Below, piece by piece: positions 44,828 to 54,321 of a stretch of 64,000 nt of DNA. This stretch comes from Sphingomonas cannabina (lineage in GTDB: Bacteria > Pseudomonadota > Alphaproteobacteria > Sphingomonadales > Sphingomonadaceae). Within the stretch, counting starts at the first letter, position 1; every line of letters starts with the position of its first letter. Where the stretch lies: the NCBI RefSeq assembly GCF_021391395.1, contig NZ_CP090059.1, positions 1,287,001 to 1,351,000 on the forward strand, given 5' to 3'. Under the pieces are notes generated by a model. That model searched no databases and was not told the origin of the DNA. It saw nothing but the letters and a program-made list of their open reading frames with translations. The position numbers were made by a program, and so were the translations under genes.

Positions 44828-45790
44828 ATGCGGATACTTCTGACGGGTTCCTCCGGCTGGCTCGGCCGTTTCCTCGCGCCGCTGCTCCGGAGCCAAGGGC
44901 ATGACCTGCTCGGCCTCGACGTCGCCGCTGGCGCCGACACCGACATCGTCGGCAGCGTCGCCGACCGCGCGCTGGTCGACCGGCTGTTCGGTGAGCATGG
45001 CTTCGACGGCGTGATCCACGCCGGCGCGCTGCACAAGCCCGACATCGCCCGCTACCCGCGCCAGGCGTTCGTCGATGTCAACGTCACCGGCACGCTCAAT
45101 CTGCTCGAAGCGGCGGTGGCGCATGGCGCGTCGCGGTTCGTCTTCACCTCGACCACCTCGCTGATGATTACCCAGGCGATCCGCGACGAGACTGCGAACG
45201 AGGCGGTATGGCTCGACGAGACGAGCGGGCCGCTCACTCCGCGCAACATCTACGGCGCCACCAAGCGCGCCGCCGAGGAGCTGTGCCGCCTGATCCACGC
45301 CGACCATGGCCTGCCGGTGGTGGTGCTCCGCACTGCGCGCTTCTTCCCCGAGGAGGACGATACTCATCGCGCGCTCTCAGGCGAGAACATGAAGGCCAAC
45401 GAGTTCCTCAACCGCCGCCTGACGGTCGAGGATTGCGCCCGTGCGCACCTGATCGCGCTGGAGAAGGCGCCGGAGGTCGGGTTCGGCCTCTACGTCGTCT
45501 CCGCGCCGACGCCGTTCGACCGCGACGAGGTCGCGGCGCTCAAGACCGACGCGCCGGCGGTGATCGCGCGCCACTTCCCCGACGCCGCCGCGCTCTACGC
45601 CCGGCGTGGCTGGTCGCTGCCGGCGAGCATCGGCCGCGTCTACGACGCCTCGGCGATCGAGCGCGACCTCGGTTTCCGCTGCGAGACCGATTTCGCCGCG
45701 GTGCTTGCGGCGCTGCGCGACGGCGCGCCGCTGCCGTTCGCGCACGATCCGGATTATATCTCGCCAAAGGAGCCGGCCGCCGCGTTGTGA
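44828..45790 (+). CDS. NAD-dependent epimerase/dehydratase (extended SDR)
   Basis: 320-residue extended short-chain dehydrogenase. NAD-binding motif ILLTGSSGWLGRFL at the N-terminus, active-site IYGATKRAAEELC (YxxxK) and FVDVNVTGTLNLLEAA. It probably acts on a nucleotide sugar or another keto/hydroxy substrate. Second gene after the ferritin-like gene, in close spacing, and followed after 48 bases by a cupin gene. Confidence 0.9.
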   Translation: MRILLTGSSGWLGRFLAPLLRSQGHDLLGLDVAAGADTDIVGSVADRALVDRLFGEHGFDGVIHAGALHKPDIARYPRQAFVDVNVTGTLNLLEAAVAHGASRFVFTSTTSLMITQAIRDETANEAVWLDETSGPLTPRNIYGATKRAAEELCRLIHADHGLPVVVLRTARFFPEEDDTHRALSGENMKANEFLNRRLTVEDCARAHLIALEKAPEVGFGLYVVSAPTPFDRDEVAALKTDAPAVIARHFPDAAALYARRGWSLPASIGRVYDASAIERDLGFRCETDFAAVLAALRDGAPLPFAHDPDYISPKEPAAAL

Positions 45791-45838
45791 GGCCAGGGCG
45801 AATCGGGTAGATTAGGTGACACCGGAAGGGGGATTCCG

Positions 45839-46411
45839 ATGCTGCGCCGCTCGATCCTTCAGCTGCCCTTGCTTGCCTGGTCGACCTCGTTGCTCGCGCA
45901 GACCCGCGCACCCGATGCGCCGCCGATCGGCCGCGTCCCGTCGGGCGCCGACCGCGAGGGGCAGAAGCGCGCCGTCGGTATCAGCGCGACGAGCTTCAAG
46001 GTGCTGTCGAACGAGACCGGCGGCGATCTGTTCGTGATGGAGCAGAGCAACACCCGCAAGGGCGGCCCTTCACGCCACCTCCACCACAATGAGGACGAGC
46101 TCTTCTTCGTGCTGGAGGGGGAGTATCTGGTCGAGATCGGCGACACCAAGTCGTGGCTGGGGCCGGGCGACTGCGTCCTCGGCCCGCGCGGCATTCCCCA
46201 TGCCTGGGCGTTCGTCGGAGACACCACCGGCCGACTGCTGATCTCCTTCGCCCCGGCGAACAAGATGGAGGCCTTCTTCCGCGAGCGCGAGGCGCGTGGG
46301 ATCAAGCCTGGCCACTATGCCCAGACGCGCGAGGACGCCGCGGTGCTGCGCGATTACGGGATGGAATGGATCGGCCCGCCGATCCCGCCGGAGGATTTCC
46401 GTCGTACCTAG
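45839..46411 (+). CDS. Exported cupin-domain protein
   Basis: 190-residue protein with a signal-like N-terminus (residues 1-21, ending LAQT) and one cupin. The metal site motif [17 protein letters not shown] supplies two His and a Glu, and [18 protein letters not shown] the last His. GAAGGGGG lies upstream of ATG 45839. It may be a dioxygenase, isomerase or sugar-binding protein; the substrate is not recognisable. Confidence 0.85.
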   Translation: MLRRSILQLPLLAWSTSLLAQTRAPDAPPIGRVPSGADREGQKRAVGISATSFKVLSNETGGDLFVMEQSNTRKGGPSRHLHHNEDELFFVLEGEYLVEIGDTKSWLGPGDCVLGPRGIPHAWAFVGDTTGRLLISFAPANKMEAFFREREARGIKPGHYAQTREDAAVLRDYGMEWIGPPIPPEDFRRT

Positions 46412-46471
46412 GCCGCGCAATACAATGTCGCGACGGGTTGTGCCCGCGCACGAAAGCGTTAAAGCGCGCAA

Positions 46472-47917
46472 ATGGCTAGCCGACCACTGACTTTGTACGA
46501 GAAGATCTGGGCCGATCACGTGATCGAGCGCCGGGACGATGGCACCTGCCTGATCTACATCGACCGCCACCTCGTCCACGAGGTGACCAGTCCGCAGGCC
46601 TTCGCCGGCCTTCGCGCGGCGGGGCGGCCGGTGCGCCGGCCCGAGCTTACGCTCGCCGTGCCGGACCACAACCTCCCGACCACGCCGCGCGTCGACGCGG
46701 CGGGGCATATGCTGCCGATCGCCGACCCGGAGAGCGCCAACCAGCTCGCCGCGCTGGAGGCGAACACGCGCGAGTTCGGCATCGACTATATCGGCGCCAC
46801 CGACCCCGCGCAGGGCATCGTCCATGTCGTCGGCCCCGAGCAGGGCTTCACCCTGCCCGGCACCACCCTGGTGTGCGGCGACAGCCACACCTCGGCGCAC
46901 GGCGCGCTGGGCGCGCTGGCGTTCGGCATCGGCACCAGCGAGGTCGAGCACGTGCTGGCGACGCAGACCCTGCTGCTCCAGCAGTCGAAGACGATGGAGG
47001 TGCGCGTCGACGGCACGCTCGGCTTCGGCGTGAGCCCGAAGGACGTCGTGCTGGCGATCATCGGCAGGATCGGCGCCGCGGGCGGCACCGGCCATGTCAT
47101 CGAATATACCGGCGGCGTGATCCGCGCGATGTCGGTCGAGGGACGCCTGACCGTCTCCAACATGTCGATCGAGGGCGGCGCCCGCGCCGGCCTGATCGCG
47201 CCGGACGAGACCACCTTCGCCTATATCAAGGGCCGCCCGATGGCGCCCAGCGGCGAGGATTGGGAGCGTGCGATCGAGGCGTGGCGGCGGCTGCCGACCG
47301 ATGCCGGCGCGGTCTATGACAAGACGGTAGTGCTCGACGCCACCGACATCGCGCCGTCGCTGACCTGGGGCACCAGCCCCGAGGACGTGGTGCCGATCAC
47401 CGGCGTCGTCCCCGATCCCGAGAGCTTCGCCGATCCCGCCAAGCGCGCCGCTGCGGCCAAGTCGCTCGACTATATGGGCCTCAAGCCAGGCACGCGGATG
47501 CAGGACGTGGCCGTAGAGCACATCTTCATCGGCAGCTGCACCAACAGCCGCATCGAGGACCTGCGCGCCGCCGCCGCGGTGGTGAAGGGCCGCCATGTCG
47601 CCGACCGCATCCGCCAGGCGCTGGTCGTCCCCGGCTCGGGGCTGGTCAAGCGCCAGGCCGAGGCGGAGGGGCTCGACCGCATCTTCGTCGAGGCGGGATT
47701 CCAGTGGCGCGAGCCGGGCTGCTCGATGTGCCTGGCGATGAACCCGGACAAGGTACCGGCGGGCGAGCGCTGCGCCTCGACGTCCAACCGCAATTTCGTC
47801 GGCCGCCAGGGACCGGGCGCGCGCACGCACCTAGTCTCGCCGGCGATGGCGGCGGCGGCGGCGGTGACCGGTCGGCTCGCCGATGTCCGCGAGCTCATGG
47901 GGGGAGGAACGGCATGA
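46472..47917 (+). CDS. leuC: 3-isopropylmalate dehydratase large subunit
   Basis: 481-residue [4Fe-4S] aconitase-family enzyme of leucine biosynthesis, isomerising 2- to 3-isopropylmalate together with LeuD. Cluster ligands are the Cys of [12 protein letters not shown] and the two of [11 protein letters not shown]. Other signatures are [20 protein letters not shown] and the opening [18 protein letters not shown] at 46421 could be a -10 but no clear -35 goes with it. The stop overlaps a 37-codon gene that precedes leuD. Confidence 0.97.
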   Translation: MASRPLTLYEKIWADHVIERRDDGTCLIYIDRHLVHEVTSPQAFAGLRAAGRPVRRPELTLAVPDHNLPTTPRVDAAGHMLPIADPESANQLAALEANTREFGIDYIGATDPAQGIVHVVGPEQGFTLPGTTLVCGDSHTSAHGALGALAFGIGTSEVEHVLATQTLLLQQSKTMEVRVDGTLGFGVSPKDVVLAIIGRIGAAGGTGHVIEYTGGVIRAMSVEGRLTVSNMSIEGGARAGLIAPDETTFAYIKGRPMAPSGEDWERAIEAWRRLPTDAGAVYDKTVVLDATDIAPSLTWGTSPEDVVPITGVVPDPESFADPAKRAAAAKSLDYMGLKPGTRMQDVAVEHIFIGSCTNSRIEDLRAAAAVVKGRHVADRIRQALVVPGSGLVKRQAEAEGLDRIFVEAGFQWREPGCSMCLAMNPDKVPAGERCASTSNRNFVGRQGPGARTHLVSPAMAAAAAVTGRLADVRELMGGGTA

Positions 47918-48027
47918 AGAGGGTGATCGTGCTGCTGGTCGTCGGCACATTGGTGAGCGCCATCGGCGCGGTCTGGGCTTCGGCGCATTCGAAACCGGCG
48001 CAGGAGGCGGCGCGTCCGCATGGCTGA
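47914..48027 (+). CDS. 37-residue single-span membrane peptide between leuC and leuD
   Basis: Tiny gene that starts within the leuC stop (ATGA) and ends 8 bases inside leuD. It encodes a positively charged N-terminus, one hydrophobic segment ([19 protein letters not shown]) and a short polar tail. GGGGGAGG lies 8 bases upstream of its ATG. The leuD ribosome site GGAGGCGG is inside it. The coupling on both sides suggests it is translated. No known function; it could be a small membrane protein or a translational linker. Confidence 0.65.
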   Translation: MKRVIVLLVVGTLVSAIGAVWASAHSKPAQEAARPHG

Positions 48028-48652
48028 GCCGATCACCACGGTCGAGGGCACCGCCTATCCCTGGGGTGCCAAGAACATCGACACCGACATCATCATCCCC
48101 GCGCACTGGCTCAAGACCACGACGCGCGAGGGGCTGGGCAAGGGCGCGTTCGAGGCGGTCCGCGCCGAGCCCGGCAACGTGTTCGACGACCCCCGCTATG
48201 CCGGGTCGCCGATCCTGATCGCGGGCGAGAATTTCGGCTGCGGCTCCAGCCGCGAGCACGCCGCCTGGGCGCTTGCCGACATGGGCGTGAAGGCGGTGAT
48301 CGCGCCGAGCTATTCGGACATTTTCTCCGGCAACGCGGTCAAGAACGGCATCGTGCCGGTCGTGCTGCCGCAGGAGGCGGTCGACCGGCTGGTCGAGGTG
48401 GCGAAGGACCATCCGGTCACCGTCGACCTCGAGACGATGACCGTCACCACCCCCTTCCAGGATCGGTTTTCGTTCGACCTCGACCCGTTCCGCCGCATGT
48501 GCCTGATGCAGGGACTGGACGAGATCGGCTTGACGCTGGCGCAGGATACCGCGATTTCGAAATATGAATCGGGCATGGCGCAAAGCCGCCCGTGGATCGC
48601 GAGGAGAGCTGCTGATGCGGGCGTTGCTGTCGGAGGTGCCGGGCGGACCTGA
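48020..48652 (+). CDS. leuD: 3-isopropylmalate dehydratase small subunit
   Basis: 210-residue small subunit of isopropylmalate isomerase. Signatures are [31 protein letters not shown] and the [14 protein letters not shown] loop. It completes the active site contributed by LeuC. ATG 48020 overlaps the small gene by 8 bases, and its last 38 bases overlap the oxidoreductase gene. The C-terminal 15-20 residues ([16 protein letters not shown] region) are an extension in the overlap. Confidence 0.96.
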   Translation: MAEPITTVEGTAYPWGAKNIDTDIIIPAHWLKTTTREGLGKGAFEAVRAEPGNVFDDPRYAGSPILIAGENFGCGSSREHAAWALADMGVKAVIAPSYSDIFSGNAVKNGIVPVVLPQEAVDRLVEVAKDHPVTVDLETMTVTTPFQDRFSFDLDPFRRMCLMQGLDEIGLTLAQDTAISKYESGMAQSRPWIARRAADAGVAVGGAGRT

Positions 48653-49616
48653 AACCCTGAAGCTGGCCGAGCTGCCCGATCCGGCGGCGGGGCCCGGCCA
48701 GGTGCTGGTCGCGGTCGAGGCGTGCTCGATCAATTATCCCGACGTCCTGATCATCGAGGACAAATACCAGTTCAAGCCGCCGCGCCCGTTCGCACCCGGC
48801 GGCGAAATCTCCGGCGTGGTCGAGGCAGTGGGCGAGGGCGTCGCCGGCTTCGCGCCGGGCGACCGCGTACTGGCGATGGTCGGCAACGGCGGGCTGGCCG
48901 AGAAGGTGGCGGTCGAGGCAGCCCGGCTCTACCGGTTGCCCGAGGGCCGCAGCTTCGAGGAGGGCGCGTCGCTGCTCCTCACCTACGCCACCACCATCCA
49001 CGCGCTGCTCGACCGGGGGCATCTGAAGCCGGGGCAGACATTGCTGATCCTCGGCGCGGCCGGCGGAGTCGGGCTGGCAGCGATCGAGCTCGGCAAGGCA
49101 TTCGGCGCGCGCGTGGTCGCCGCCGTCTCGTCCGAGGAGAAGGCCGCGGCGGCCAAGCAGGCCGGCGCCGACGTGACGTTGATCTACCCCCGCGCTCCGT
49201 TCGACAAGGAACAGTCGAGGGCACTCGCCGACGCCTTCAAGGCGGCGGTCGGACCGGACGGCGCCGACGTCATCTACGATCCCGTAGGCGGCGACTATGC
49301 CGAGCCGGCGCTGCGCGCGATCGGCTGGGAGGGGCGCTATCTCGTCGTCGGCTTTCCGGCGGGCATCCCCAAGCTGCCGCTCAACCTCACGCTGCTCAAG
49401 AGCTGCGACGTCTGCGGCGTGTTCTGGGGCGCCTTCGCCATGCGCGATCCCGCGGCCAACCAGGCGCATGTCGACCACCTCTTCCGTCTGTGGTCGGAGG
49501 GGAAGATCGCGCCCCGCGTCACCGAGACCTTCGCCTTCGCCGACGGCGGCAAGGCCATCGCCAAGATGGCTGCGCGTGGGGCGATCGGGAAGCTGGTGGT
49601 ACGGGTGGGAGCTTAA
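48615..49616 (+). CDS. NADPH:quinone oxidoreductase-like medium-chain dehydrogenase
   Basis: 333-residue member of the zinc-independent MDR group (Qor-like). The nucleotide-binding motif is [17 protein letters not shown], and [13 protein letters not shown] with [14 protein letters not shown] fit the family. ATG 48615 has GAGGAG upstream and lies inside the leuD end, so expression is coupled to leucine genes. Likely reduces quinones or enoyl compounds with NADPH. Confidence 0.9.
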   Translation: MRALLSEVPGGPETLKLAELPDPAAGPGQVLVAVEACSINYPDVLIIEDKYQFKPPRPFAPGGEISGVVEAVGEGVAGFAPGDRVLAMVGNGGLAEKVAVEAARLYRLPEGRSFEEGASLLLTYATTIHALLDRGHLKPGQTLLILGAAGGVGLAAIELGKAFGARVVAAVSSEEKAAAAKQAGADVTLIYPRAPFDKEQSRALADAFKAAVGPDGADVIYDPVGGDYAEPALRAIGWEGRYLVVGFPAGIPKLPLNLTLLKSCDVCGVFWGAFAMRDPAANQAHVDHLFRLWSEGKIAPRVTETFAFADGGKAIAKMAARGAIGKLVVRVGA

Positions 49617-49686
49617 GAGGGCTTAGCCGTTGCGCCCCTCGCGTCGCCCCCCTATCTCAGCCGGCGTAACAGTTCAGGGGCCAGGC

Positions 49687-50010
49687 ATGACCGATTTCGA
49701 GGACCGCAAGCGCGCGTTCGAGACCAAATTCGCCCGCGACGAGGAGATGGCGTTCCGCATCACCGCCCGTCGCAACCGGCTGGTCGGCCAGTGGGCGGCC
49801 GCCAAGATGGGGCTGACCCCGGAAGAGACCGACGCCTATGCCAAGGCGGTGGTCCAGGCCGACTTCGAGGAAGCCGGCGACGAGGACGTGGTCCGCAAGC
49901 TCGTCGGCGATCTCACCGCCGCCGGCATCGACACCGACGAGGCGGAGGTCCGCCGCGCGCTCGAGGAGGCGCTGGTCGACGCGCGCCGCCAGCTCTTGGA
50001 ATCCAAGTAA
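49687..50010 (+). CDS. ATPase inhibitor subunit zeta (DUF1476)
   Basis: 107-residue helical protein of the DUF1476 family. In Paracoccus and relatives this is the zeta subunit that blocks reverse rotation of F1Fo-ATP synthase. Typical features are FEDRKRAFETKFARDEEMAF at the N-terminus, which forms the inhibitory segment, and a C-terminal helical bundle (GIDTDEAEVRRALEEALVDA). It is followed after one base by a BolA gene. Confidence 0.9.
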   Translation: MTDFEDRKRAFETKFARDEEMAFRITARRNRLVGQWAAAKMGLTPEETDAYAKAVVQADFEEAGDEDVVRKLVGDLTAAGIDTDEAEVRRALEEALVDARRQLLESK

Positions 50011-50011
50011 C

Positions 50012-50251
50012 ATGCCGATGGACGCCGCCGAGATCGAGACGCTGATCCGTCAGGGCATCCCCGATGCCGTAGTGCGGATCGACGACCTTGCCGGCGACGG
50101 CGATCATTATGCCGCGCATGTGACCAGCGCGAGCTTCCGGGGCATGCCCCGCGTCCGCCAGCACCAGGCGGTCTATGCCGCGCTCGGCGGGCGAATGGGT
50201 GGCGTGCTCCATGCGCTCCAGCTCACCACCGCGGCCCCGCCCGAGGAGTAA
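50012..50251 (+). CDS. BolA/IbaG family protein
   Basis: 79-residue BolA-fold protein. The signature is around DGDHYAAHVTSASFRGMPRVR followed by HQAVYAALGGRMGGVLHAL; read in parts it shows the conserved H and R of the nucleic-acid-like loop. ATG 50012 starts one base after the zeta stop; ATG 50018 is an alternative. BolA proteins pair with CGFS glutaredoxins to handle [2Fe-2S] clusters, and such a gene is next. Confidence 0.92.
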   Translation: MPMDAAEIETLIRQGIPDAVVRIDDLAGDGDHYAAHVTSASFRGMPRVRQHQAVYAALGGRMGGVLHALQLTTAAPPEE

Positions 50252-50256
50252 TCGAA

Positions 50257-50586
50257 ATGACCGACATCAACACCCGCATCGACGGGATCGTGAAGGGCAG
50301 CGACGTGCTGCTGTTCATGAAGGGCACGCCGATGTTCCCGCAATGCGGCTTCTCCAGCCGCGCGGTGGCGATCCTCCAGCACCTCGGCGTCGAGTTCGAC
50401 AGCGTCGACGTGCTCCAGGACCAGGACGTCCGCCAGGGCATCAAGGCCTATAGCGACTGGCCGACCATCCCCCAGCTCTACGTCAAGGGCGAGTTCATCG
50501 GCGGATCGGACATCATGATGGAGATGTACGAAACCGGCGAGCTCAAGGAACTGCTGGCCGAAAAGGGAGTTGCGCACGCGGCATAA
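50257..50586 (+). CDS. grxD: Monothiol glutaredoxin (CGFS type, Grx4)
   Basis: 109-residue glutaredoxin with the CGFS active site in GTPMFPQCGFSSRAVAIL and the glutathione-binding WPTIPQLYVKGEFIGG. It carries or transfers [2Fe-2S] clusters, often as a heterodimer with BolA, whose gene ends 5 bases upstream. A GAGGAG ribosome site overlaps the end of bolA. Confidence 0.96.
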   Translation: MTDINTRIDGIVKGSDVLLFMKGTPMFPQCGFSSRAVAILQHLGVEFDSVDVLQDQDVRQGIKAYSDWPTIPQLYVKGEFIGGSDIMMEMYETGELKELLAEKGVAHAA

Positions 50587-50611
50587 CGACCGCGGACGAA
50601 GGGGATGAGCG

Positions 50612-51913
50612 GTGTTGAGGCAGACCGGCTCGTCCAGCGCCGCCGATACGACTGCGCCGCCGCGGTCTCCGCTGCTCGTCTGTGACCTGACCCAGAGCTA
50701 TACGCCGTCGGGCGGCGGCGGGATCAGCACCTATCTGCGCGAGAAGCGCGACTATGTGCTGACCCACACGCCCCATCACCTGCTGCAGATCGTACCGGGT
50801 CCGGAGGACAGGGTGACCGTCAACGGCCGCCATGTCTTCGTCGAGGTCGGCGCGCCCCCGGTGCGCGGCAGCCCCAACTACCGCTTCATCCTGCGCACGT
50901 CGAAGGTGCGCGAGGTGCTGGAGGAATACCGGCCCGACATCATCGAGTCGCTCTGCCCCTGGGTGCTGCCCTGGACGGCGATCCGCTACCGGCGCGCCTT
51001 TCCCGAGACGGCGCTGGTAGCGGGCTATCGTACCGATTTTCCCAACGCCCATGTCTATCGCGTCGGCCGCGACATGTTCGGCGAGGTCGCGGGCCGTTTC
51101 CTGCGTCTGGTGAGCTGGGGCTATGCCGAGGTCACCTATCGCGAGTTCGACCACGTCTACACGCTGAGCGAGGATGCGCGCACCCAGTTCGCGCGCAAGA
51201 AGATCACCCGCACCAGCGTGTTGCCGCTCGGCGTCGACGCCAATCTGTTCCATCCCGGCAAGCGCGACCCCGGCTACCGCGCCGAGCTTCGCCTGCCGTC
51301 CGGTGACGGGCCGCTGCTGATTTACGCCGGCCGTATCGATAACGAGAAGCGTGCCGACCGGCTGCTCGCGATGTTCAAGGCGCTTCCCCCCGATCTCGGC
51401 GCGGCGATGGTGATGGTCGGCGACGGCAAGCTGCGCGACCGTCTCGCCTCCGAGGCGGCCGGGCTGCCGATCGCCTTCCCCGGCTTCGAGAAGGATCGGG
51501 CCGAGCTCGCCCGCGCGCTCGCCTCGTCGGACATCTACGTCTCGGCGATGGCGGACGAGACCTTCGGCATCTCGGTGGTCGAGGCGCAGGCGTCGGGCCT
51601 GCCGGTGGTCGGCGTCGCCGGCGGGGCCATGCCCGATCGGGTGCCGCCCGGCACCGGCTATCTGGGGCCGGTCGACGATACCGCGGCGATGGCGCGCAAC
51701 GTCGTTCGCATCTGGCGCGAAGGCGCGGCGGCGATGGGGGTAAGGGCGCGCGCGACGGCGGCGTCCATCTATGACTGGCGCCGCACGTTCGAGCTGTTGT
51801 TCGATACCATCTATCCAGCCGCCCTGTCGCATACCGCGGTGCGACTCGAGGAGGACGCGGCGCTGCTGTTCCCGCCCAGGCGCGATCCGCGCTCGCGTAC
51901 TTATCGAGGCTGA
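50612..51913 (+). CDS. Glycosyltransferase family 4
   Basis: 433-residue GT-B glycosyltransferase. GTG 50612 follows GAAGGGGAT. N-terminal acceptor domain begins LLVCDLTQSYTPSGGGGIST; the nucleotide-sugar domain has LLIYAGRIDNEKRADRLL and the E-x7-E motif ETFGISVVE. It resembles sugar transferases acting on phosphatidylinositol or other lipids (Pim/MgtA-like), but the acceptor cannot be told. Last gene before a 399-base gap. Confidence 0.9.
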   Translation: MLRQTGSSSAADTTAPPRSPLLVCDLTQSYTPSGGGGISTYLREKRDYVLTHTPHHLLQIVPGPEDRVTVNGRHVFVEVGAPPVRGSPNYRFILRTSKVREVLEEYRPDIIESLCPWVLPWTAIRYRRAFPETALVAGYRTDFPNAHVYRVGRDMFGEVAGRFLRLVSWGYAEVTYREFDHVYTLSEDARTQFARKKITRTSVLPLGVDANLFHPGKRDPGYRAELRLPSGDGPLLIYAGRIDNEKRADRLLAMFKALPPDLGAAMVMVGDGKLRDRLASEAAGLPIAFPGFEKDRAELARALASSDIYVSAMADETFGISVVEAQASGLPVVGVAGGAMPDRVPPGTGYLGPVDDTAAMARNVVRIWREGAAAMGVRARATAASIYDWRRTFELLFDTIYPAALSHTAVRLEEDAALLFPPRRDPRSRTYRG

Positions 51914-52105
51914 GGAGGCCGGGTGCGGGCGGGTCGACCCGGAGACTGAGCGACCCGCCCGGCTAACTGAAGCGGAGAACCGCTCGGCCGCTGCCAGCGT
52001 TGCAGCGTGCGTGCCAAACAGTGCCAGTCAGCAATTTCCGCGAGATTCGCTGGTTAATGAAGTTCTACGTTGAACCGAAGTGTAAGCTGGGCCGACACTC
52101 CTGAC

Positions 52106-52193
52106 CGTCATGCCGGACTTGTTCCGGCATCCACTCATCAATGAGCCGCGGCGCCGGTGGCTCGGTGGACCCCGGAACAAGTCCGGGGTGACG
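52106..52193. repeat. REP-like inverted repeat
   Basis: 88 bp with 29-nt arms (52106-52134 and 52165-52193). The arms are complementary except at four positions, and those four differ in pairs so that each arm keeps its own hairpin: TGCCGGA/TCCGGCA on the left and CCCCGGA/TCCGGGG on the right. This is the pattern of REP elements maintained by selection on the arm hairpins. Confidence 0.7.
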
Positions 52194-52253
52194 CAGTGGG
52201 TGGGCAGGCATTGGTCGGACATCGGACATGCCATTCATCCTCCATTCACCCTC

Positions 52254-52270
52254 TTGACTACATTCGTAAT
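52254..52270 (+). promoter_or_regulatory. Candidate BlaI-type promoter/operator
   Basis: TTGACT (52254-52259) overlaps an imperfect dyad ACTACATTCGTAAT (52257-52270) with TAC-N4-GTA at its centre, similar to operators of BlaI/MecI/CopY repressors. It is 43 bases before the blaI-like start. No clear -10 was found. Autoregulation is the usual arrangement. Confidence 0.4.
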
Positions 52271-52312
52271 CACGCCGACAACGAACGGGGCTGACCGAGG
52301 GAGCGAGCGAAT

Positions 52313-52681
52313 ATGGCCGAGCGGATCAGTGATGCGGAACATGCGGTGATGGAGGTGCTCTGGGACGAGTCGCCGCTCACTGCGCAGGATGTCGCGGAGC
52401 GGGTGGCGCCCGTCCGCGGCTGGAGCGCCAATACCGTCAAGACCCTGCTCGGCCGGCTGCTCGCCAAGAAGGTGGTCGGGCATGAGGAGGTCGGCCGGCG
52501 CTATCTCTACCGGCCGCTGGTCGAGCGCGGCGATTATGTCTCGGGCGAGTCGCGCCGGCTGATCGACCGGCTGTTCGGCGGCAAGCTCACGCCGCTGGTG
52601 GCCCATATGGCCGAGCACGACCAGCTCACCGCCGAGGACATCGCCGAGATCGAGGCGCTGCTCAAGGACCTCAAGCAATGA
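52313..52681 (+). CDS. BlaI/MecI/CopY-family transcriptional repressor
   Basis: 122-residue winged-helix repressor. Typical N-terminus ISDAEHAVMEVLWDESPLTA, recognition helix region WSANTVKTLLGRLLAKK and C-terminal dimer helix. It overlaps the M56 protease gene by ATGA, the standard BlaI-BlaR1 pairing in which the protease cleaves the repressor on signal. There is no beta-lactamase gene adjacent, so the regulated function is open. Confidence 0.94.
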   Translation: MAERISDAEHAVMEVLWDESPLTAQDVAERVAPVRGWSANTVKTLLGRLLAKKVVGHEEVGRRYLYRPLVERGDYVSGESRRLIDRLFGGKLTPLVAHMAEHDQLTAEDIAEIEALLKDLKQ

Positions 52682-54321
52682 TCGCCTGGGCGATCGAGAC
52701 GCTGATCGCCACCACGCTACTGATGCTGCTGGTGCTCGCGATCCGCCAGCCGGTGCGCCGCGCCTTCGGGCCGGATGTCGCCTATGCGTTGTGGGCGCTG
52801 CCGGTGCTGCGGCTGCTGCTGCCGCCGCTGCCCGAAAGCTGGCGCGAGAGCACCATGAGCGCGCTCCCGGCGCTGCCTGCGCCGGAGGACATCACCATCT
52901 ATCTCGGCGAGCCGGTGATGACGCTGCCGGTGGAACCGGCGTCCGGCATCGGCTGGCCCAGCTGGGTGTTGATCGCCTGGGCGGTGGGAGCAGCCGCGTT
53001 CCTTGCCTATCATCTCATCACCCACAGCCGCTTCTGCGCGCGGGTTCGCGAGATGGCCGGCAGTGTGCGGGTGGTCGCCGCCGGCAACGTCGAAGTGATC
53101 GAGACGGGAGCCGCCACCGGTCCGCTCGCCTTCGGCATCAGGCGCAAGTATGTCGCGTTCCCGCGCGACTTCGCCGAACGCTACGACCCGCTCGAGCGCG
53201 ACCTCGCGCTGGCGCACGAGCTCGGCCACCACGCCCGCGGCGACCTGATCGCCAACTGGGTCGCGCTGGTGGTGCTCGGCATCCACTGGTTCAATCCGAT
53301 CGCCTGGCGGGCGTTCCGCGCCTTCCGCGCCGATCAGGAGATGGCGTGCGACGCGCTGGTGCTGTCCGGCCGCGCGCCGGAGCTGCGCCACGCCTATGGC
53401 CGCGCGATCGTCAAGTCTGCGCACGGCGGCGCGGTGTCCGCCGCCTGCCATCTCCACACCGTCAACGAGCTGAAGGGGAGGTTACGGATGCTGACCAAGC
53501 ATGAGAAGGCGTCGCGCGGGCGGCTGGCCGCCGGCACCGGCGCGCTAGCGGCGCTGACGCTGGCCGGCCTTGGCCTCACCGCGTCGGGCACCCAGGCCGC
53601 CGAGCGCGTCCGCTCGGGGATCGAGAGCACCACCGGGGTCGACATCGCCAGCCTCGAGCTGCCGCCGCTCCCGCAGGTTGCGCCGCCGGCTGCGCCTGCG
53701 CCCGCTCCGGAGCCGCAAGCCGCTCCAACCCCGCCGCTTCCGCCTGCTCCGCCAGAAGCGGCCAAGCACAAGCGCAAGCTGGTCGTGACGCGCGACAAGG
53801 ACGGCAAGGTCACGACGCACGAATTCTCGGACGACGATTTCGACGTCGATCTCGACGAGGACGGCAAGGGGCGCGGCTTTGCCTTCCGGCGAATGGACGA
53901 CAAGGATTTCCCCTGGAACGACAAGGAACGCGCCGAGTTCCGCCGGCAGATGAAGGCTATCCCCGAAGTCAGCTCGCGCAGCTGCGGCAACGGCTCCGGC
54001 AGCGCCAACCAGATGGTGATCCACACCAAGGAAGGCGAGAAGCGCAAGATCATCATCTGCACCGATCGTATCGAGCGCCAGGCGGACCTCGCCCGTGCCC
54101 AGGCGACGCTCGCTCGTAACCAGGCGGAGCTTGCCCGCACCCAGGCGCTGGCGCAGGTCGACGTCGCCAGCATCGAGCGCAACGCCAGGGCCCAGGCGCT
54201 CGCCGGCTTGCGTCGTGCCCGCGCCAGCGTCGAGCGCGCCGACATGGGCGACGACGCCCGCGCCCATGCACTCAAGGGTATCGACCAGGCGATCGCCGAC
54301 ATGGAGTCCGGCAAGGACTGA
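52678..54321 (+). CDS. M56-family (BlaR1-like) membrane metallopeptidase without penicillin-sensor domain
   Basis: 547-residue integral membrane protease. Hydrophobic segments near residues 3-20, 35-50, 95-115 and 195-210 frame the zinc site HELGH (H180-H184) and the downstream DQEMACDALVL glutamate. A further segment near 285-310 leads to the periplasm. In place of the BlaR1 penicillin-binding domain, the C-terminal 240 residues are a Pro/Ala-rich linker (340-365), an acidic segment (FSDDDFDVDLDEDGKG) and a Gln/Ala-rich coiled coil (480-530). It therefore senses something other than a beta-lactam, or senses differently. Confidence 0.9.
   Translation: MIAWAIETLIATTLLMLLVLAIRQPVRRAFGPDVAYALWALPVLRLLLPPLPESWRESTMSALPALPAPEDITIYLGEPVMTLPVEPASGIGWPSWVLIAWAVGAAAFLAYHLITHSRFCARVREMAGSVRVVAAGNVEVIETGAATGPLAFGIRRKYVAFPRDFAERYDPLERDLALAHELGHHARGDLIANWVALVVLGIHWFNPIAWRAFRAFRADQEMACDALVLSGRAPELRHAYGRAIVKSAHGGAVSAACHLHTVNELKGRLRMLTKHEKASRGRLAAGTGALAALTLAGLGLTASGTQAAERVRSGIESTTGVDIASLELPPLPQVAPPAAPAPAPEPQAAPTPPLPPAPPEAAKHKRKLVVTRDKDGKVTTHEFSDDDFDVDLDEDGKGRGFAFRRMDDKDFPWNDKERAEFRRQMKAIPEVSSRSCGNGSGSANQMVIHTKEGEKRKIIICTDRIERQADLARAQATLARNQAELARTQALAQVDVASIERNARAQALAGLRRARASVERADMGDDARAHALKGIDQAIADMESGKD

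Larger units (their letters stand above)
51914..52312. other. 399-base intergenic region
   Basis: No coding region is supported here. 51914-52105 has nothing recognisable. 52106-52193 is a REP-like inverted repeat. 52254-52270 is the likely promoter/operator of the BlaI-type gene, followed by GAGGGAGCGAG near 52298 as a ribosome site region. Confidence 0.6.

Noticed and set aside
52313..54321. Beta-lactam resistance operon
   Set aside because: The protease lacks a penicillin-binding sensor and no beta-lactamase gene is adjacent; the two serine hydrolases at 621 and 8166 belong to a different cluster.
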